Origin: JALOOE01 sp964423545
Lineage (GTDB): Bacteria; Chloroflexota; Anaerolineae; CG2-30-64-16
Direction of reading: 5' to 3'
NCBI GenBank assembly: GCA_964423545.1
Contig: CAYRFV010000122.1
Coordinates: 1 to 15,334, forward strand
Length of the DNA: 15,334 bases
Shown here: in pieces, positions 1-7,393 of the stretch
Numbering within the stretch: position 1 is the stretch's first letter
Layout: each line of letters begins with the position of its first letter
Made by a program: the position numbers and the translations under genes
The notes under the pieces: model-generated
Told to the model about the DNA's origin: nothing
Seen by the model: the letters and a program-made list of their open reading frames with translations, nothing else
Databases searched by the model: none

Positions 1-2513
1 GTTCTGTGGTGCGGGTCTACGATGGCGACAAGCTGCTGGGCGAAACAAGGGCCGATGCGACCGGGGCCTATCGCTTTTCCCTGCCGGCCCTGACGCCCGG
101 GCCGCACACCCTTTCAACGCGGGCGTATGACGAGAAGGGGAATCTGGTCGCGAGCTCTCCGCCGACGCGGGTGACAGTTGCCGGCGGGCCGGTGGCGCAG
201 GTTTCGCCCACCCCGGCCGGCGCCCGCCCCACAGCACAACCCCCAACCTTCTCGGGGCTGCCGCAGGGCACTCAGTGGCCGAGCAATATGCCGACGGTTT
301 TGGTCGGCACTGCACCCGCAGGCTCCAAAGTGCAGGTCTTCGCTGACGACAAGCTCGCCGGCGAAACCACAACAGGCTCCGATGGAAAGTGGAGCTTCCT
401 GCTGCCTGCCCTGCCGCCCGGCGATCACTTTCTGACGATGCGAGCGTTCGGGCCCGACGGGGCGCTGTTGGGCGAATCTGCGCCAACCAAGGTGACGGTA
501 GTCGGACCTGGCACGCCCACCGTGGCCGTCAAACCCACAGTCACGGCCGGAGTCACCGCCGCAGCGACTGCTGCGGTCACAGCGACTGCTGCGGTCACAG
601 CCACTGCTGCGGTCACAGCGGCCACTGCGGTGAAATCGCCCGTTGCGGTGACGGCGACAATTGTGGTGACCCAACCTGGCAGCATCGCACCGAAGCCTAC
701 CGGGACCGTCCCGGTTGCTGTGACGGCGACCCTCACGGGTCCTGCCGCGACCGCGCAGGCGGCGCGGCCGGCCTTTTCCGGGCTGACCGAAGGCGCGCAA
801 CTGACGCCGGGCACACCCCTGGCAGGCACGGCCGCACCCGGCAGCAAGATCCAGCTCTTCGACGGCGACAAGCTCATCGGCGAGACCACCGCCGGCCCCG
901 ACGGCCGCTGGAGCCTGGTCTTGCCCGCGCTGGCTGCCGGCGCACACTCCCTGCTGGCGCGCGCCCTGGCGCCCGACGGCAGCGTCCTCGGTGTCTCGCC
1001 ACCCCTCACCGTCTCCGTCGGCCCCGTATCCGGAACGCCCGCAACGGGCGCCACCGCGGTCCGCGCGACGGCGGTAACCCCGACCGCGATGGCCGGACGA
1101 ACGGCTCAACCGACCGGGGCAGTGACCGGCGCGACCCGGCCTGCCGCAACCACGGCAATCGCCGGGGCAGAGGTTGCGCCTACGCCGGGCGGTGCGGTCC
1201 TGCCTGCGGGAGAACCGATCTTCCTGATGGGAACCGCAGATCCAGGGGCGCGGCTGCGCATCTTCGCAGACAATATCCAGGTCGGTGAAGCTGTTGCCGA
1301 CGCACTCGGCCAGTGGCGATTGACGCTTTCGACGCTGCAAGCCGGCGTGCACGAACTGGTTGCACGCGTCTATGACGCAACGGGAAGATTGCTGAGCTCA
1401 TCCGCTCCGCTCGTCGTGACGGTCGGCGGCGCCGCAACACCGAGCGCGGCGTCGACGCCAGCCAAAGGCACACCGGCTGCCCTTGTGACAACAACTGGCG
1501 CTTCCGCGACTCCGCCTGGCGCAGCTGCTGTCGGAACGCCGGTTGGTCCTGCAGCAACTCCGGCGGCGCAGATCACCGCCACCGTTCCCGCGCGACCCGA
1601 GATCACCAGCCCGCTGCCTGGCGCGGCGTTGCCAGGGAGAGCGCCCGGCGCGCTGGAAGGCAAAGCTGCGCCTGGCTCTACGGTTCGAATCTATGACGGC
1701 GACCGGCTGGTTGCGGAGCTTGTCGTCGGCCCTGACGGGACCTGGCGCGTCATGCTGCCGCAGCTCGTCGAGGGGCCGCATGCCTTTGTGGTCCGGGTGG
1801 TTGCGCCCGACGGCTCTGAATCCGCCGCCTCCGCGCCGGTCGTCGTTGTCGTACGACCCGCTCCGGCGGGAACCCCGCCGCCCGCCGCGCCCGGCGCGCC
1901 AGCGGCGACCGGAACGCCGGCGGCGACCGGGCCGTCGGTTTCGAGCCTGAGACCGGGAGGCACGGTCCAGTCGAGCCAACCGCTGCTCTCCGGTTCGGCT
2001 GCGCCGGGCAGCACGGTGCGCATCTACGACGGCGGCATGCTGATCGGGGAGGTGAAGGTGGATGCGTCGGGGCAGTGGCACTTCGTTCCGGCCACGCCTT
2101 TGGCGATCGGAAGGCACACCTTGCGCGTGGCGAGCGTCGGGCCGGACGGTGTGGAGCTTGCGGGACAGACGGTGGAGCTGGTCGTCGCCGAGGGTGCTAC
2201 GGGCCTTAAACCGTTGACATTTTCGGCGTCATACGGCAAAGCACCGTCACCCTTCGGCCTCCTGCAGGGCTCGGCCCCGCCGGGCGCTATCGTAATCATC
2301 TACGATGGCGATGTGCGCGTGGCGAGAATCGTTGTGGGCGCGAGCGGCCTGTGGCAGTATCCTCTGCCGGGCCGGACGCGACTCGGAGTCCATCAGTACA
2401 GCATTGCCGTCACGGCCGGCGATGGGACGGTGCTCTACCGGTCGCCGCCTCTCGCGGTGCGAATCGGCGCAGCGCCGCCGAGACTGCTGCCGCGGACGGG
2501 TCCGGGCAACTAA
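1..2513 (+). CDS. Multi-repeat Ig-like surface protein (5' end outside window)
   Basis: The frame is open to the left edge (the codon at 3-5 still fits the repeat), so this is the C-terminal part of a longer protein; 836 codons are visible. I see seven copies of an ~85-residue beta-rich Ig-like module. Counting the GTG at 6 as residue 1, they lie at about 1-60 (partial), 82-168, 257-340, 391-477, 531-618, 645-730 and 735-822. Each carries a core like APGSTVRIYDGD, then a Gly-x-Trp turn (DGTW, DGRW, SGQW), a Pro-Gly-x-His turn and a late PDG turn. This resembles bacterial Ig-like domains of the Big_6 kind found in adhesins and cell-surface proteins. Linkers between modules are Ala/Thr/Val/Pro-rich. 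The last residues contain LPRTG (828-832) but no membrane helix or basic tail follows. No enzymatic domain is visible. A structural or adhesive extracellular role is inferred. The signal peptide must lie upstream. Confidence 0.85.
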   Translation, partial: SVVRVYDGDKLLGETRADATGAYRFSLPALTPGPHTLSTRAYDEKGNLVASSPPTRVTVAGGPVAQVSPTPAGARPTAQPPTFSGLPQGTQWPSNMPTVLVGTAPAGSKVQVFADDKLAGETTTGSDGKWSFLLPALPPGDHFLTMRAFGPDGALLGESAPTKVTVVGPGTPTVAVKPTVTAGVTAAATAAVTATAAVTATAAVTAATAVKSPVAVTATIVVTQPGSIAPKPTGTVPVAVTATLTGPAATAQAARPAFSGLTEGAQLTPGTPLAGTAAPGSKIQLFDGDKLIGETTAGPDGRWSLVLPALAAGAHSLLARALAPDGSVLGVSPPLTVSVGPVSGTPATGATAVRATAVTPTAMAGRTAQPTGAVTGATRPAATTAIAGAEVAPTPGGAVLPAGEPIFLMGTADPGARLRIFADNIQVGEAVADALGQWRLTLSTLQAGVHELVARVYDATGRLLSSSAPLVVTVGGAATPSAASTPAKGTPAALVTTTGASATPPGAAAVGTPVGPAATPAAQITATVPARPEITSPLPGAALPGRAPGALEGKAAPGSTVRIYDGDRLVAELVVGPDGTWRVMLPQLVEGPHAFVVRVVAPDGSESAASAPVVVVVRPAPAGTPPPAAPGAPAATGTPAATGPSVSSLRPGGTVQSSQPLLSGSAAPGSTVRIYDGGMLIGEVKVDASGQWHFVPATPLAIGRHTLRVASVGPDGVELAGQTVELVVAEGATGLKPLTFSASYGKAPSPFGLLQGSAPPGAIVIIYDGDVRVARIVVGASGLWQYPLPGRTRLGVHQYSIAVTAGDGTVLYRSPPLAVRIGAAPPRLLPRTGPGN
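564..617 (+). repeat. 18-bp tandem repeat, three copies, in the coding linker
   Basis: Three consecutive 18-bp units (564-581, 582-599, 600-617) with core GACTGCTGCGGTCACA encode ATAAVT three times in the linker between the second and third Ig-like modules. A degenerate fourth unit follows at about 618. The unit is a multiple of three, so slippage would change linker length without breaking the frame. Confidence 0.9.
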
Positions 2514-2532
2514 GCTGCACGCCTCTTGGCGC

Positions 2533-2567
2533 CCTGCGGGCCGCTGTCGGCGGCCCGCAGGTTTTTT
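2533..2567 (+). terminator. Strong intrinsic terminator of the Ig-like surface protein gene
   Basis: A perfect 12-bp GC-rich stem (CCTGCGGGCCGC at 2533-2544 pairing with 2550-2561) closes a 5-nt loop and is followed directly by six T residues (2562-2567). It starts 19 nt after the TAA stop. On the other strand there is no T-tract after the stem, so it should act mainly on plus-strand transcripts and separate this gene from the convergent methyltransferase remnant. Confidence 0.93.
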
Positions 2568-2593
2568 CTGCACCCGGGACAAACGCTCTCCGC

Positions 2594-3067
2594 TCACTTC
2601 GTCTTCTGCCATACGATCGAGTAGCGCCAGAGGAGATGCTGCGTCACTCTCGCGACGGGCAGGATCGCGGCACAGATCCTGCGCACGTCCACCCTGCTGA
2701 GGTAGTGATCGTGCGCGGCATGGGCGCCCCATGCTTGCCGCGCCGCCTGAGAGTCGCGCACGCGGTGATTGTGCCGAATACGAAGCGCCACGCTGGCCGC
2801 CAACGCCAGGGCATCGCGAGGCCACTCCCGCCAGCCGGCAGGGGCGTACAAATCGAGGGCGAGCAGCATGCCGCCAGGAGCCAACGCGGCCCTCATCGAT
2901 TCGAGCAGGGCGTCCAGCGGCAGATGATGCAGCATCGCAATGGAGGCGATGCAATCGAATCGGGCCGTGGGCCAGCGCCAATCGAGCACGTCGGCAGCCT
3001 GGAATGTGATATTGGGAAACCCCGCCGAGCGGTCTTGCGCTGCTCGAATCATCTCGGGTGAAGGGAG
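2594..3067 (-). pseudogene. 5'-truncated class I SAM-methyltransferase remnant
   Basis: The readable frame begins directly after the TAG stop of the upstream methyltransferase, in the same frame, as LPSPEMIRAAQDR. That is the helix following the acidic residue after motif I in class I methyltransferases. It continues through an acidic ADVLDW segment, FDCIASIAMLHHL (motif IV region), LAPGGMLLALDLY (motif VI region) and a typical C-terminal end RYSIVWQK. The first ~55 residues, including the glycine-rich SAM-binding motif I, are absent. The first ATG (3052) has no Shine-Dalgarno sequence and would give 152 residues without a cofactor site. I read this as a gene that lost its 5' end by a deletion ending at the stop codon of its neighbour. 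A shortened functional protein cannot be excluded but is unlikely. Confidence 0.75.
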
Positions 3068-3841
3068 CTAACCAGCCTGACGGGCGAGGTAGAGATAGCG
3101 CCTGTGCAGACCCATCTCGATCGCCTGGCTGATGCCATTCGCGTCCCCCATGCGGTTTTCGTAGATGAACATGATCCCTTCCGCCTCAAACTGCGACCTG
3201 AGGCTGAGAAGCGATTGCTTCCGCAGGATCGCCAGACGATGCTCTTCAGCGGTGAGATCGCGCGCCTCGAACCTCAACCCACCGGCTTGCAGGGCGACCG
3301 CCAGGGGCGTCTGGTCAGGCTCCAGCGTGTCGGCTCGGAACTCCTCGGCTGACACCCACGGTTCTCGTCCGTACGAATAAAGGAATGCCATCCTGCCGCC
3401 GGCACGCAGGGCGCGGGCGAGCGTTCGGATGGTGGCGGGATAGTCACTGCTGAAGTAGATGGTATCGATGGAGATAATGACATCATACGCAGCGTTCGGC
3501 AGCTCGAGGGCGGTGATGTCGCCGACCCTGAACGCCAGACGATCGTGCTTCCCGGCGGTTCGCTCCCGCGCCTGTCGGATGGCGGCCGGGATATAGTCCA
3601 GCCCGGTAATCTGCGCCCCGGTCTGATCGGAGAGATACTCGGCGATCATGCCGTTGCCGCAGCCCAGGTCAAGCGCCGCCTGGCCCGGGCCCAAACCCGC
3701 AGTGTCGATCAGCGCATCGAGCTGCGCCATATCAGCGAAGCCGTGTTGGCAGAGGTTACGACCGAAGACTTGCTCGCAGAACGCTGCATGAGCGCGGCTG
3801 GTCAACATCGCTTCATAATAGCGAGCATAAAAATCGCGCAT
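3068..3841 (-). CDS. Class I SAM-dependent methyltransferase
   Basis: This 257-residue protein looks complete. Motif I is ALDLGCGNG (residues ~56-64), the acidic residue binding the SAM ribose is in TGLDY (D82), the adenine-region Asp is in RVGDI, and a motif IV-like stretch is YDVIISIDTIYFSSD. The N-terminal RDFYARYYEAM helix and C-terminal beta strand (RRYLYLARQ) fit a free-standing methyltransferase of the Methyltransf_11/25 type. The acceptor is unknown. The ATG lies 4 nt after the stop of the acetyltransferase gene, with GGAGGG about 11 nt upstream inside the end of that gene, so the two are co-transcribed and probably coupled. The remnant of a second methyltransferase follows its stop in the same frame. 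Confidence 0.88.
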   Translation of the reverse strand: MRDFYARYYEAMLTSRAHAAFCEQVFGRNLCQHGFADMAQLDALIDTAGLGPGQAALDLGCGNGMIAEYLSDQTGAQITGLDYIPAAIRQARERTAGKHDRLAFRVGDITALELPNAAYDVIISIDTIYFSSDYPATIRTLARALRAGGRMAFLYSYGREPWVSAEEFRADTLEPDQTPLAVALQAGGLRFEARDLTAEEHRLAILRKQSLLSLRSQFEAEGIMFIYENRMGDANGISQAIEMGLHRRYLYLARQAG

Positions 3842-3845
3842 CGAC

Positions 3846-4667
3846 TCACCGACCCTCCGGATCGTCCTCCGACCAACCTTCGTCCGCCGGGTACCCCACG
3901 TACATCACCAGGGGTGCGATCTCAACAAAGCCCAGCTTGCGACAGATCGGCGCGGAGGTCGTGCGCACGGCCTGGATGATTGCCGCCTCAATGCCGTCAC
4001 GATCGGCATCGGCCAGTCGCTGCGCCATGAGGCTGGTGTAGATGCCGTAACCGCGGAACGCCGGCAGCGTCCCCGCGGAGAGGAGCAGTGCGATAGGCTC
4101 ATCGGGCAGATAGAGCATGCCTGCCGTCGCCACGGGATGGTCCACACCAGCGACATACGCCAGGTAGATGCGGCGCTCGATCGGCTCCGGGCTGAAGAAG
4201 AGCGCCTCCGTCACGGCATAGGCGCGCTCGCTGGGGATCTCCATGGCAGCCGCAAGCGCATGGATCGTAGCCTCCAGGTCTTCAGCGGTCGCCTCGCGCA
4301 CCGACACCGCCGGGTTAGCCGAGAGCGGCCTGCCCAGGTCGGCATAGACCATGCCCGCCAATTCGACCGATCTGATCAGGCCGACGCCTTCCAACCGGCT
4401 CGCCAGATCGCGGGGTGTGGACAACGGACCGAGGAGCCAACCGAACTCCTTATTCCAGCCGGCGTAAATCTCGCGCACCTGCCAGATTGTCTCGTCCGCG
4501 TTGCCCTCATCGAGCGTCGCAGCCCCGACCAGGTTGGCGAACGGATCGGAATCGGCCGTGATGCGGCCTCGAACGCCGGGCACGTCGAGCCGCTCTACTC
4601 GGCCTGACAGCGCAGGCACGAGGAAAGCGCTGGTCTCCAGCGCGTAGAGAAGCGTGCTCTCGTTCAC
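3846..4667 (-). CDS. GNAT-family N-acetyltransferase with degenerate N-terminal half
   Basis: This is a 273-residue protein. The C-terminal half (~121-260) is a GNAT fold: VREATAEDLEA opening helix, GMLYLPDEPIALLLSAGT central strand, then the acetyl-CoA pyrophosphate loop LPAFRGYGIYTSL (R205, G206, G208) and the late motif SAPICRKLGFVEI. The usual final Gly/Ala of the Q/R-x-x-G-x-G/A loop is Tyr here. The first ~115 residues look like a divergent second GNAT-like half without a cofactor loop. It presumably transfers an acetyl group from acetyl-CoA to an amine in the cytosol; the substrate is unknown. The start is GTG within the sequence GTGA, overlapping the stop of the permease gene by 4 nt, a classic sign of translational coupling. 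Confidence 0.87.
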   Translation of the reverse strand: MNESTLLYALETSAFLVPALSGRVERLDVPGVRGRITADSDPFANLVGAATLDEGNADETIWQVREIYAGWNKEFGWLLGPLSTPRDLASRLEGVGLIRSVELAGMVYADLGRPLSANPAVSVREATAEDLEATIHALAAAMEIPSERAYAVTEALFFSPEPIERRIYLAYVAGVDHPVATAGMLYLPDEPIALLLSAGTLPAFRGYGIYTSLMAQRLADADRDGIEAAIIQAVRTTSAPICRKLGFVEIAPLVMYVGYPADEGWSEDDPEGR

Positions 4668-6163
4668 GTCGCTTCAGCCCTGCGGGCCTGCTCCATGGCC
4701 TTAGGCACGTTGACCAGCGGCAGAAGCACCAGGCCCACGACAAAGAAAATGATGACGGACAGAATGCCGAAGCGCAGGCTGCCGAACGACTGGTTCGCCA
4801 GTCCGAAGACGAATGTGCCGAGCCATGACGTCCCACGCTCGCTGATCTCATAGAAGCTGTAGAACTCCGCCTCCTGGCCCTGCGGGATCATTTGGGCAAA
4901 CAAGCTGCGGCTCAATGCCTGGCTGCCGCCCAACACCAGCGCGATCACGAACCCTAGCACCCAGAACTCTATCTGGCGCTGCTCCATGCCCAGGGCTTGC
5001 GCCGTGCTTTGCATGCCAGCAAAGGCATAGATCACTACGGCGCTCCAGATGAACAGGCTGATCACGATTGTGCGTTTCGCACCCAACCGGCCAGCCAGGC
5101 GACCGAACCCCAATGCGCCAAAGAACGCCACGAACTGGATCATCAGGATCACCAGTATCAGATTGGTGGAAGACATCCCCAGCTCGATCGATGCGAAAAT
5201 CGCCGAGACCGCGATCACCGTCTGGATGCCGTCGTTATAGAGCAAATACGCCACCAGGAACTTCATGGCTTCAGGCATCGTGCGCGCTTTCCGCGCCACG
5301 AAGATGACCAACACGGCGAGGGGTCCGAGCGCGGGCGCCAGCGAAAGCCAGACCGGCAGACCCAAGAGGAACAGCACAGGGATCGCCAGCGGCATGAGCA
5401 GCAGGAGTGCGATCAACGAGGGGGGAACCTCCATCAAACGGGCCAGCTGCTTGAAACCGATCCAGAGATGGTTTTCACCCGGCGGCAGCGGGCGCACAGC
5501 ATGGCGTGCACGGAGCGTGGCAAAGGTGATGAAGGAGAAGCCCAGCCACCAGAAACCGGCCGACGCAAGGCTGATGCGGGCCACCTGATCGGCGGCTAAG
5601 CCGATCTTGTCGGCGAACAGGTAGAGCACGAGGTTAAGGAGCAGCAGCCCGCCGCCAAGGTAACCCATCGCCCATCCGAAGGACGAGACCCGATCGCGCT
5701 GATCCTCGCTGGCGATGTTCGGAAGGTAGGAGTTATAGAAGACGATGCTGGCGCCAAACGCAACGTTGGCAGCCAGAAACAGCAGCCCGCCGATCCAGTG
5801 CCACCCGGGCCGGATGAAGAACATGCCGATCGTCGCCAACGATCCGAGCACGCAGAACAACTGCATCAGCTTCTTGCGCAGATGCGAGTAGTCGGCGAGC
5901 GCGCCGAGAATCGGCAGAAATGACACCTGGAGCAACACGGAAGCCGAGATGCAATACGTGAAGTACGAGTCAAAGCGGATCGGCACGCCGAAAAGATACA
6001 CGAGGCCCTGAGAATCGGCGGCGGATTTCGTGATTGCGGTGAGGAAGGGGCCGAGAAAGACGGTGACGACTGTCGTGCTGAACGCACTGTTGGCCCAGTC
6101 GTACATGGCCCAGCCGAAGATCTCACGGCGATCGTTGACCAGAGGACGAGTGATAGCCGCCAT
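4664..6163 (-). CDS. MFS permease, UMF1 (Atg22-like) family
   Basis: This is a 499-residue polytopic membrane protein with about 12 hydrophobic segments. The N-terminal signature WAMYDWANSAFSTTV (from about residue 18) is diagnostic of the UMF1/Atg22-like branch of the major facilitator superfamily. MFS motif A appears twice in pseudo-symmetric positions: GALADYSHLRKK (~87-98) and, in the second half, GFGRLAGRLGAKR. Yeast Atg22 exports amino acids from the vacuole; bacterial UMF1 substrates are mostly unknown, so direction and cargo are not assigned. An ATG nine codons upstream (6190) is in frame, but AGGAG lies 10 nt before the ATG at 6163 and family proteins start just before the signature, so I use 6163. 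Its stop overlaps the acetyltransferase GTG by 4 nt, and the dioxygenase-family gene lies 153 nt upstream. No convincing separate promoter is visible in that gap. Confidence 0.9.
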   Translation of the reverse strand: MAAITRPLVNDRREIFGWAMYDWANSAFSTTVVTVFLGPFLTAITKSAADSQGLVYLFGVPIRFDSYFTYCISASVLLQVSFLPILGALADYSHLRKKLMQLFCVLGSLATIGMFFIRPGWHWIGGLLFLAANVAFGASIVFYNSYLPNIASEDQRDRVSSFGWAMGYLGGGLLLLNLVLYLFADKIGLAADQVARISLASAGFWWLGFSFITFATLRARHAVRPLPPGENHLWIGFKQLARLMEVPPSLIALLLLMPLAIPVLFLLGLPVWLSLAPALGPLAVLVIFVARKARTMPEAMKFLVAYLLYNDGIQTVIAVSAIFASIELGMSSTNLILVILMIQFVAFFGALGFGRLAGRLGAKRTIVISLFIWSAVVIYAFAGMQSTAQALGMEQRQIEFWVLGFVIALVLGGSQALSRSLFAQMIPQGQEAEFYSFYEISERGTSWLGTFVFGLANQSFGSLRFGILSVIIFFVVGLVLLPLVNVPKAMEQARRAEAT

Positions 6164-6173
6164 GGAGGCAAAA

Positions 6174-6178
6174 CTCCT
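6174..6178 (-). promoter_or_regulatory. Ribosome binding site deciding the permease start
   Basis: On the minus strand AGGAG occurs 10 nt before the ATG at 6163. The alternative ATG at 6190 has only a GGGAGG about 19 nt away, too far for efficient initiation. This supports the shorter 499-residue permease. Confidence 0.65.
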
Positions 6179-6316
6179 ATCATTTCGCATGAAGCTGAGT
6201 CACGTGGCGCCTCCCGTCGTTGCTTGGACGCGAGAGGCGCCGGCACGGCTGTGCGACCGGACCGTCACACACGCTGTCCAGGGCGAGCCGCGCGTTGCGC
6301 GTGCCCGGCGTCCGTC

Positions 6317-7198
6317 TCAGGCCTGGTGCACGGGCCGGCCAGCCAGCCAGTCCTCGAGCGTCGCGACCTGCTCGGGTCGCTGGCGACTGCGCGCCAGGAA
6401 ACCCACGCCGTGCTGCGGCATTGGGTCTTGGTCGGTCGGCTGGTAGCGCAAGTCGACGCTCCAGCGCACGTGACTGGAGTTGTTCGCCGTTGACGAATGA
6501 ATAAAGCGATCGTTGAAGAGGATCGCTCCACCGGCAGCGATCGGCAGCGCGACGATCTCCTTGCGACGAGGTGACACATGCTCGTCATCCAACTCAGTGT
6601 AGCCCGTTCCGCTGTAGGTCTCGCGGTGGTAGCTGAGCACGCGCGTCCGGTGCGTGCGCGGGATGACGTGAAGGCATCCGTTCTCGTGCGTTGCATCGAC
6701 CAGGGGAATCCACACCGTGATGACCGGGCTGGCCGTGGCATCCGGCCAGTAGCTCTTGTCCTGATGCCACGGCACAATCCCTGCCGCCACCTTCGGGACC
6801 TTCGGGCGTACGTTGTAGACCGGGTTGGCGAACACCTCAGGCCCGATCAGGCTTTCCACCGCATCGAGGATCTTCCGATTGCACATCAGGGCGAAGTAGC
6901 CCGGCAACCGGTCGCGCCAGGACCGGCCATACCGGAGAAACTCCTTATCGGTCAGGTTCTCAAACAAGCGCGCTAACCGGATCTCAAACGGCGCTTCGAC
7001 CAGCTTGTCTGCGATCAGTCCATCCGCATGGAGCTCATCGGCGATCATCGAGACCTTCTGCTGCATTGCGGCCCGCCCAGGCGCCAGATCCTCACCATCC
7101 AACAGCCGGGGCAATACGAGGTAACCCTCACGATTGTAGAACGCCGTTTGTTCCTCAGTCAGACTGCCTGAGATGACGCGTGGCTGGTTATCCGCCAT
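6317..7198 (-). CDS. Phytanoyl-CoA dioxygenase (PhyH) family Fe(II)/2-oxoglutarate oxygenase
   Basis: This is a 293-residue protein. The Fe(II) facial triad is visible as H145 and D147 in PWHQDKSYW and H234 in DRFIHSS. R245 in HVRWSVDLRYQ lies 11 residues after the distal His, the position expected for the Arg that binds the 2-oxoglutarate carboxylate. The opening LTEEQTAFYNREGYLVLPRLL is the standard PhyH N-terminus. The family hydroxylates varied small molecules in the cytosol; the substrate here is unknown. The frame is open up to 7393, but the ATG at 7198 has GGAAGG 7 nt upstream and the extra N-terminal residues would cover the promoter region, so I set the start at 7198. An ATG five codons earlier (7213) is the main alternative. 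The gene heads the minus-strand series that continues with the permease, acetyltransferase and methyltransferase. Confidence 0.9.
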   Translation of the reverse strand: MADNQPRVISGSLTEEQTAFYNREGYLVLPRLLDGEDLAPGRAAMQQKVSMIADELHADGLIADKLVEAPFEIRLARLFENLTDKEFLRYGRSWRDRLPGYFALMCNRKILDAVESLIGPEVFANPVYNVRPKVPKVAAGIVPWHQDKSYWPDATASPVITVWIPLVDATHENGCLHVIPRTHRTRVLSYHRETYSGTGYTELDDEHVSPRRKEIVALPIAAGGAILFNDRFIHSSTANNSSHVRWSVDLRYQPTDQDPMPQHGVGFLARSRQRPEQVATLEDWLAGRPVHQA

Positions 7199-7233
7199 GT
7201 CCGCACCTTCCATCGAGTATGAAGATCGAGAAG

Positions 7234-7263
7234 CTGGCACAGAACGCAGGAGTCCAGTATAAT
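7234..7263 (+). promoter_or_regulatory. Predicted promoter for the M20 hydrolase gene
   Basis: A perfect -10 box TATAAT (7258-7263) is preceded at 18 bp by CTGGCA (7234-7239, 4 of 6 to the sigma-70 -35 consensus). Transcription would start near 7270, giving a leader of roughly 125 nt before the ATG at 7394. The -35 match is only fair. Confidence 0.5.
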
Positions 7264-7309
7264 GCACCCATGCTGCTCGCCTGACGCTCGTCTGGCGCTG
7301 GCAGGGCTG

Positions 7310-7338
7310 AGTATATGTCGTGGCACGCGCTGTGTCAA
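7310..7338 (-). promoter_or_regulatory. Strong sigma-70-type promoter for the dioxygenase operon
   Basis: Read on the minus strand, a perfect TTGACA -35 (7338-7333) is followed after exactly 17 bp by TATACT (7315-7310, 5 of 6). Transcription should start near 7303, about 105 nt before the dioxygenase ATG at 7198. It is the best promoter match I found in the window. Confidence 0.7.
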
Positions 7339-7393
7339 ACGAGGCCACCCAGCTGTCCTGACGCACGCGCATCGATCCCCAGGATGTGATCAC

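Noticed and set aside
114..1352. Long minus-strand open frames opposite the Ig-like protein gene (up to 412 codons)
   Set aside because: They are Arg/Gly/Ser/Cys-rich shadows produced by high GC and the repetitive Ala/Thr codons of the plus-strand gene; they have no recognisable domain.
3068..3070. Programmed TAG readthrough joining the two methyltransferase frames
   Set aside because: The upstream enzyme is complete by itself and the downstream part lacks the SAM motif. No recoding element is recognisable, and a deletion is the simpler reading.
4997..5599. Plus-strand open frame of 200 codons opposite the permease
   Set aside because: It is His/Arg/Gln/Asp-rich, typical of the antisense of a hydrophobic membrane protein gene, with no domain.
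7262..7393. Upstream start of the M20 hydrolase
   Set aside because: It would place the start codon on the -10 box, and the extra residues have no family match. The ATG at 7394 has a ribosome binding site.
7199..7393. N-terminal extension of the dioxygenase to 7393
   Set aside because: The extension would be translated from the promoter itself. The ATG at 7198 has a good ribosome binding site and the family N-terminus follows it.
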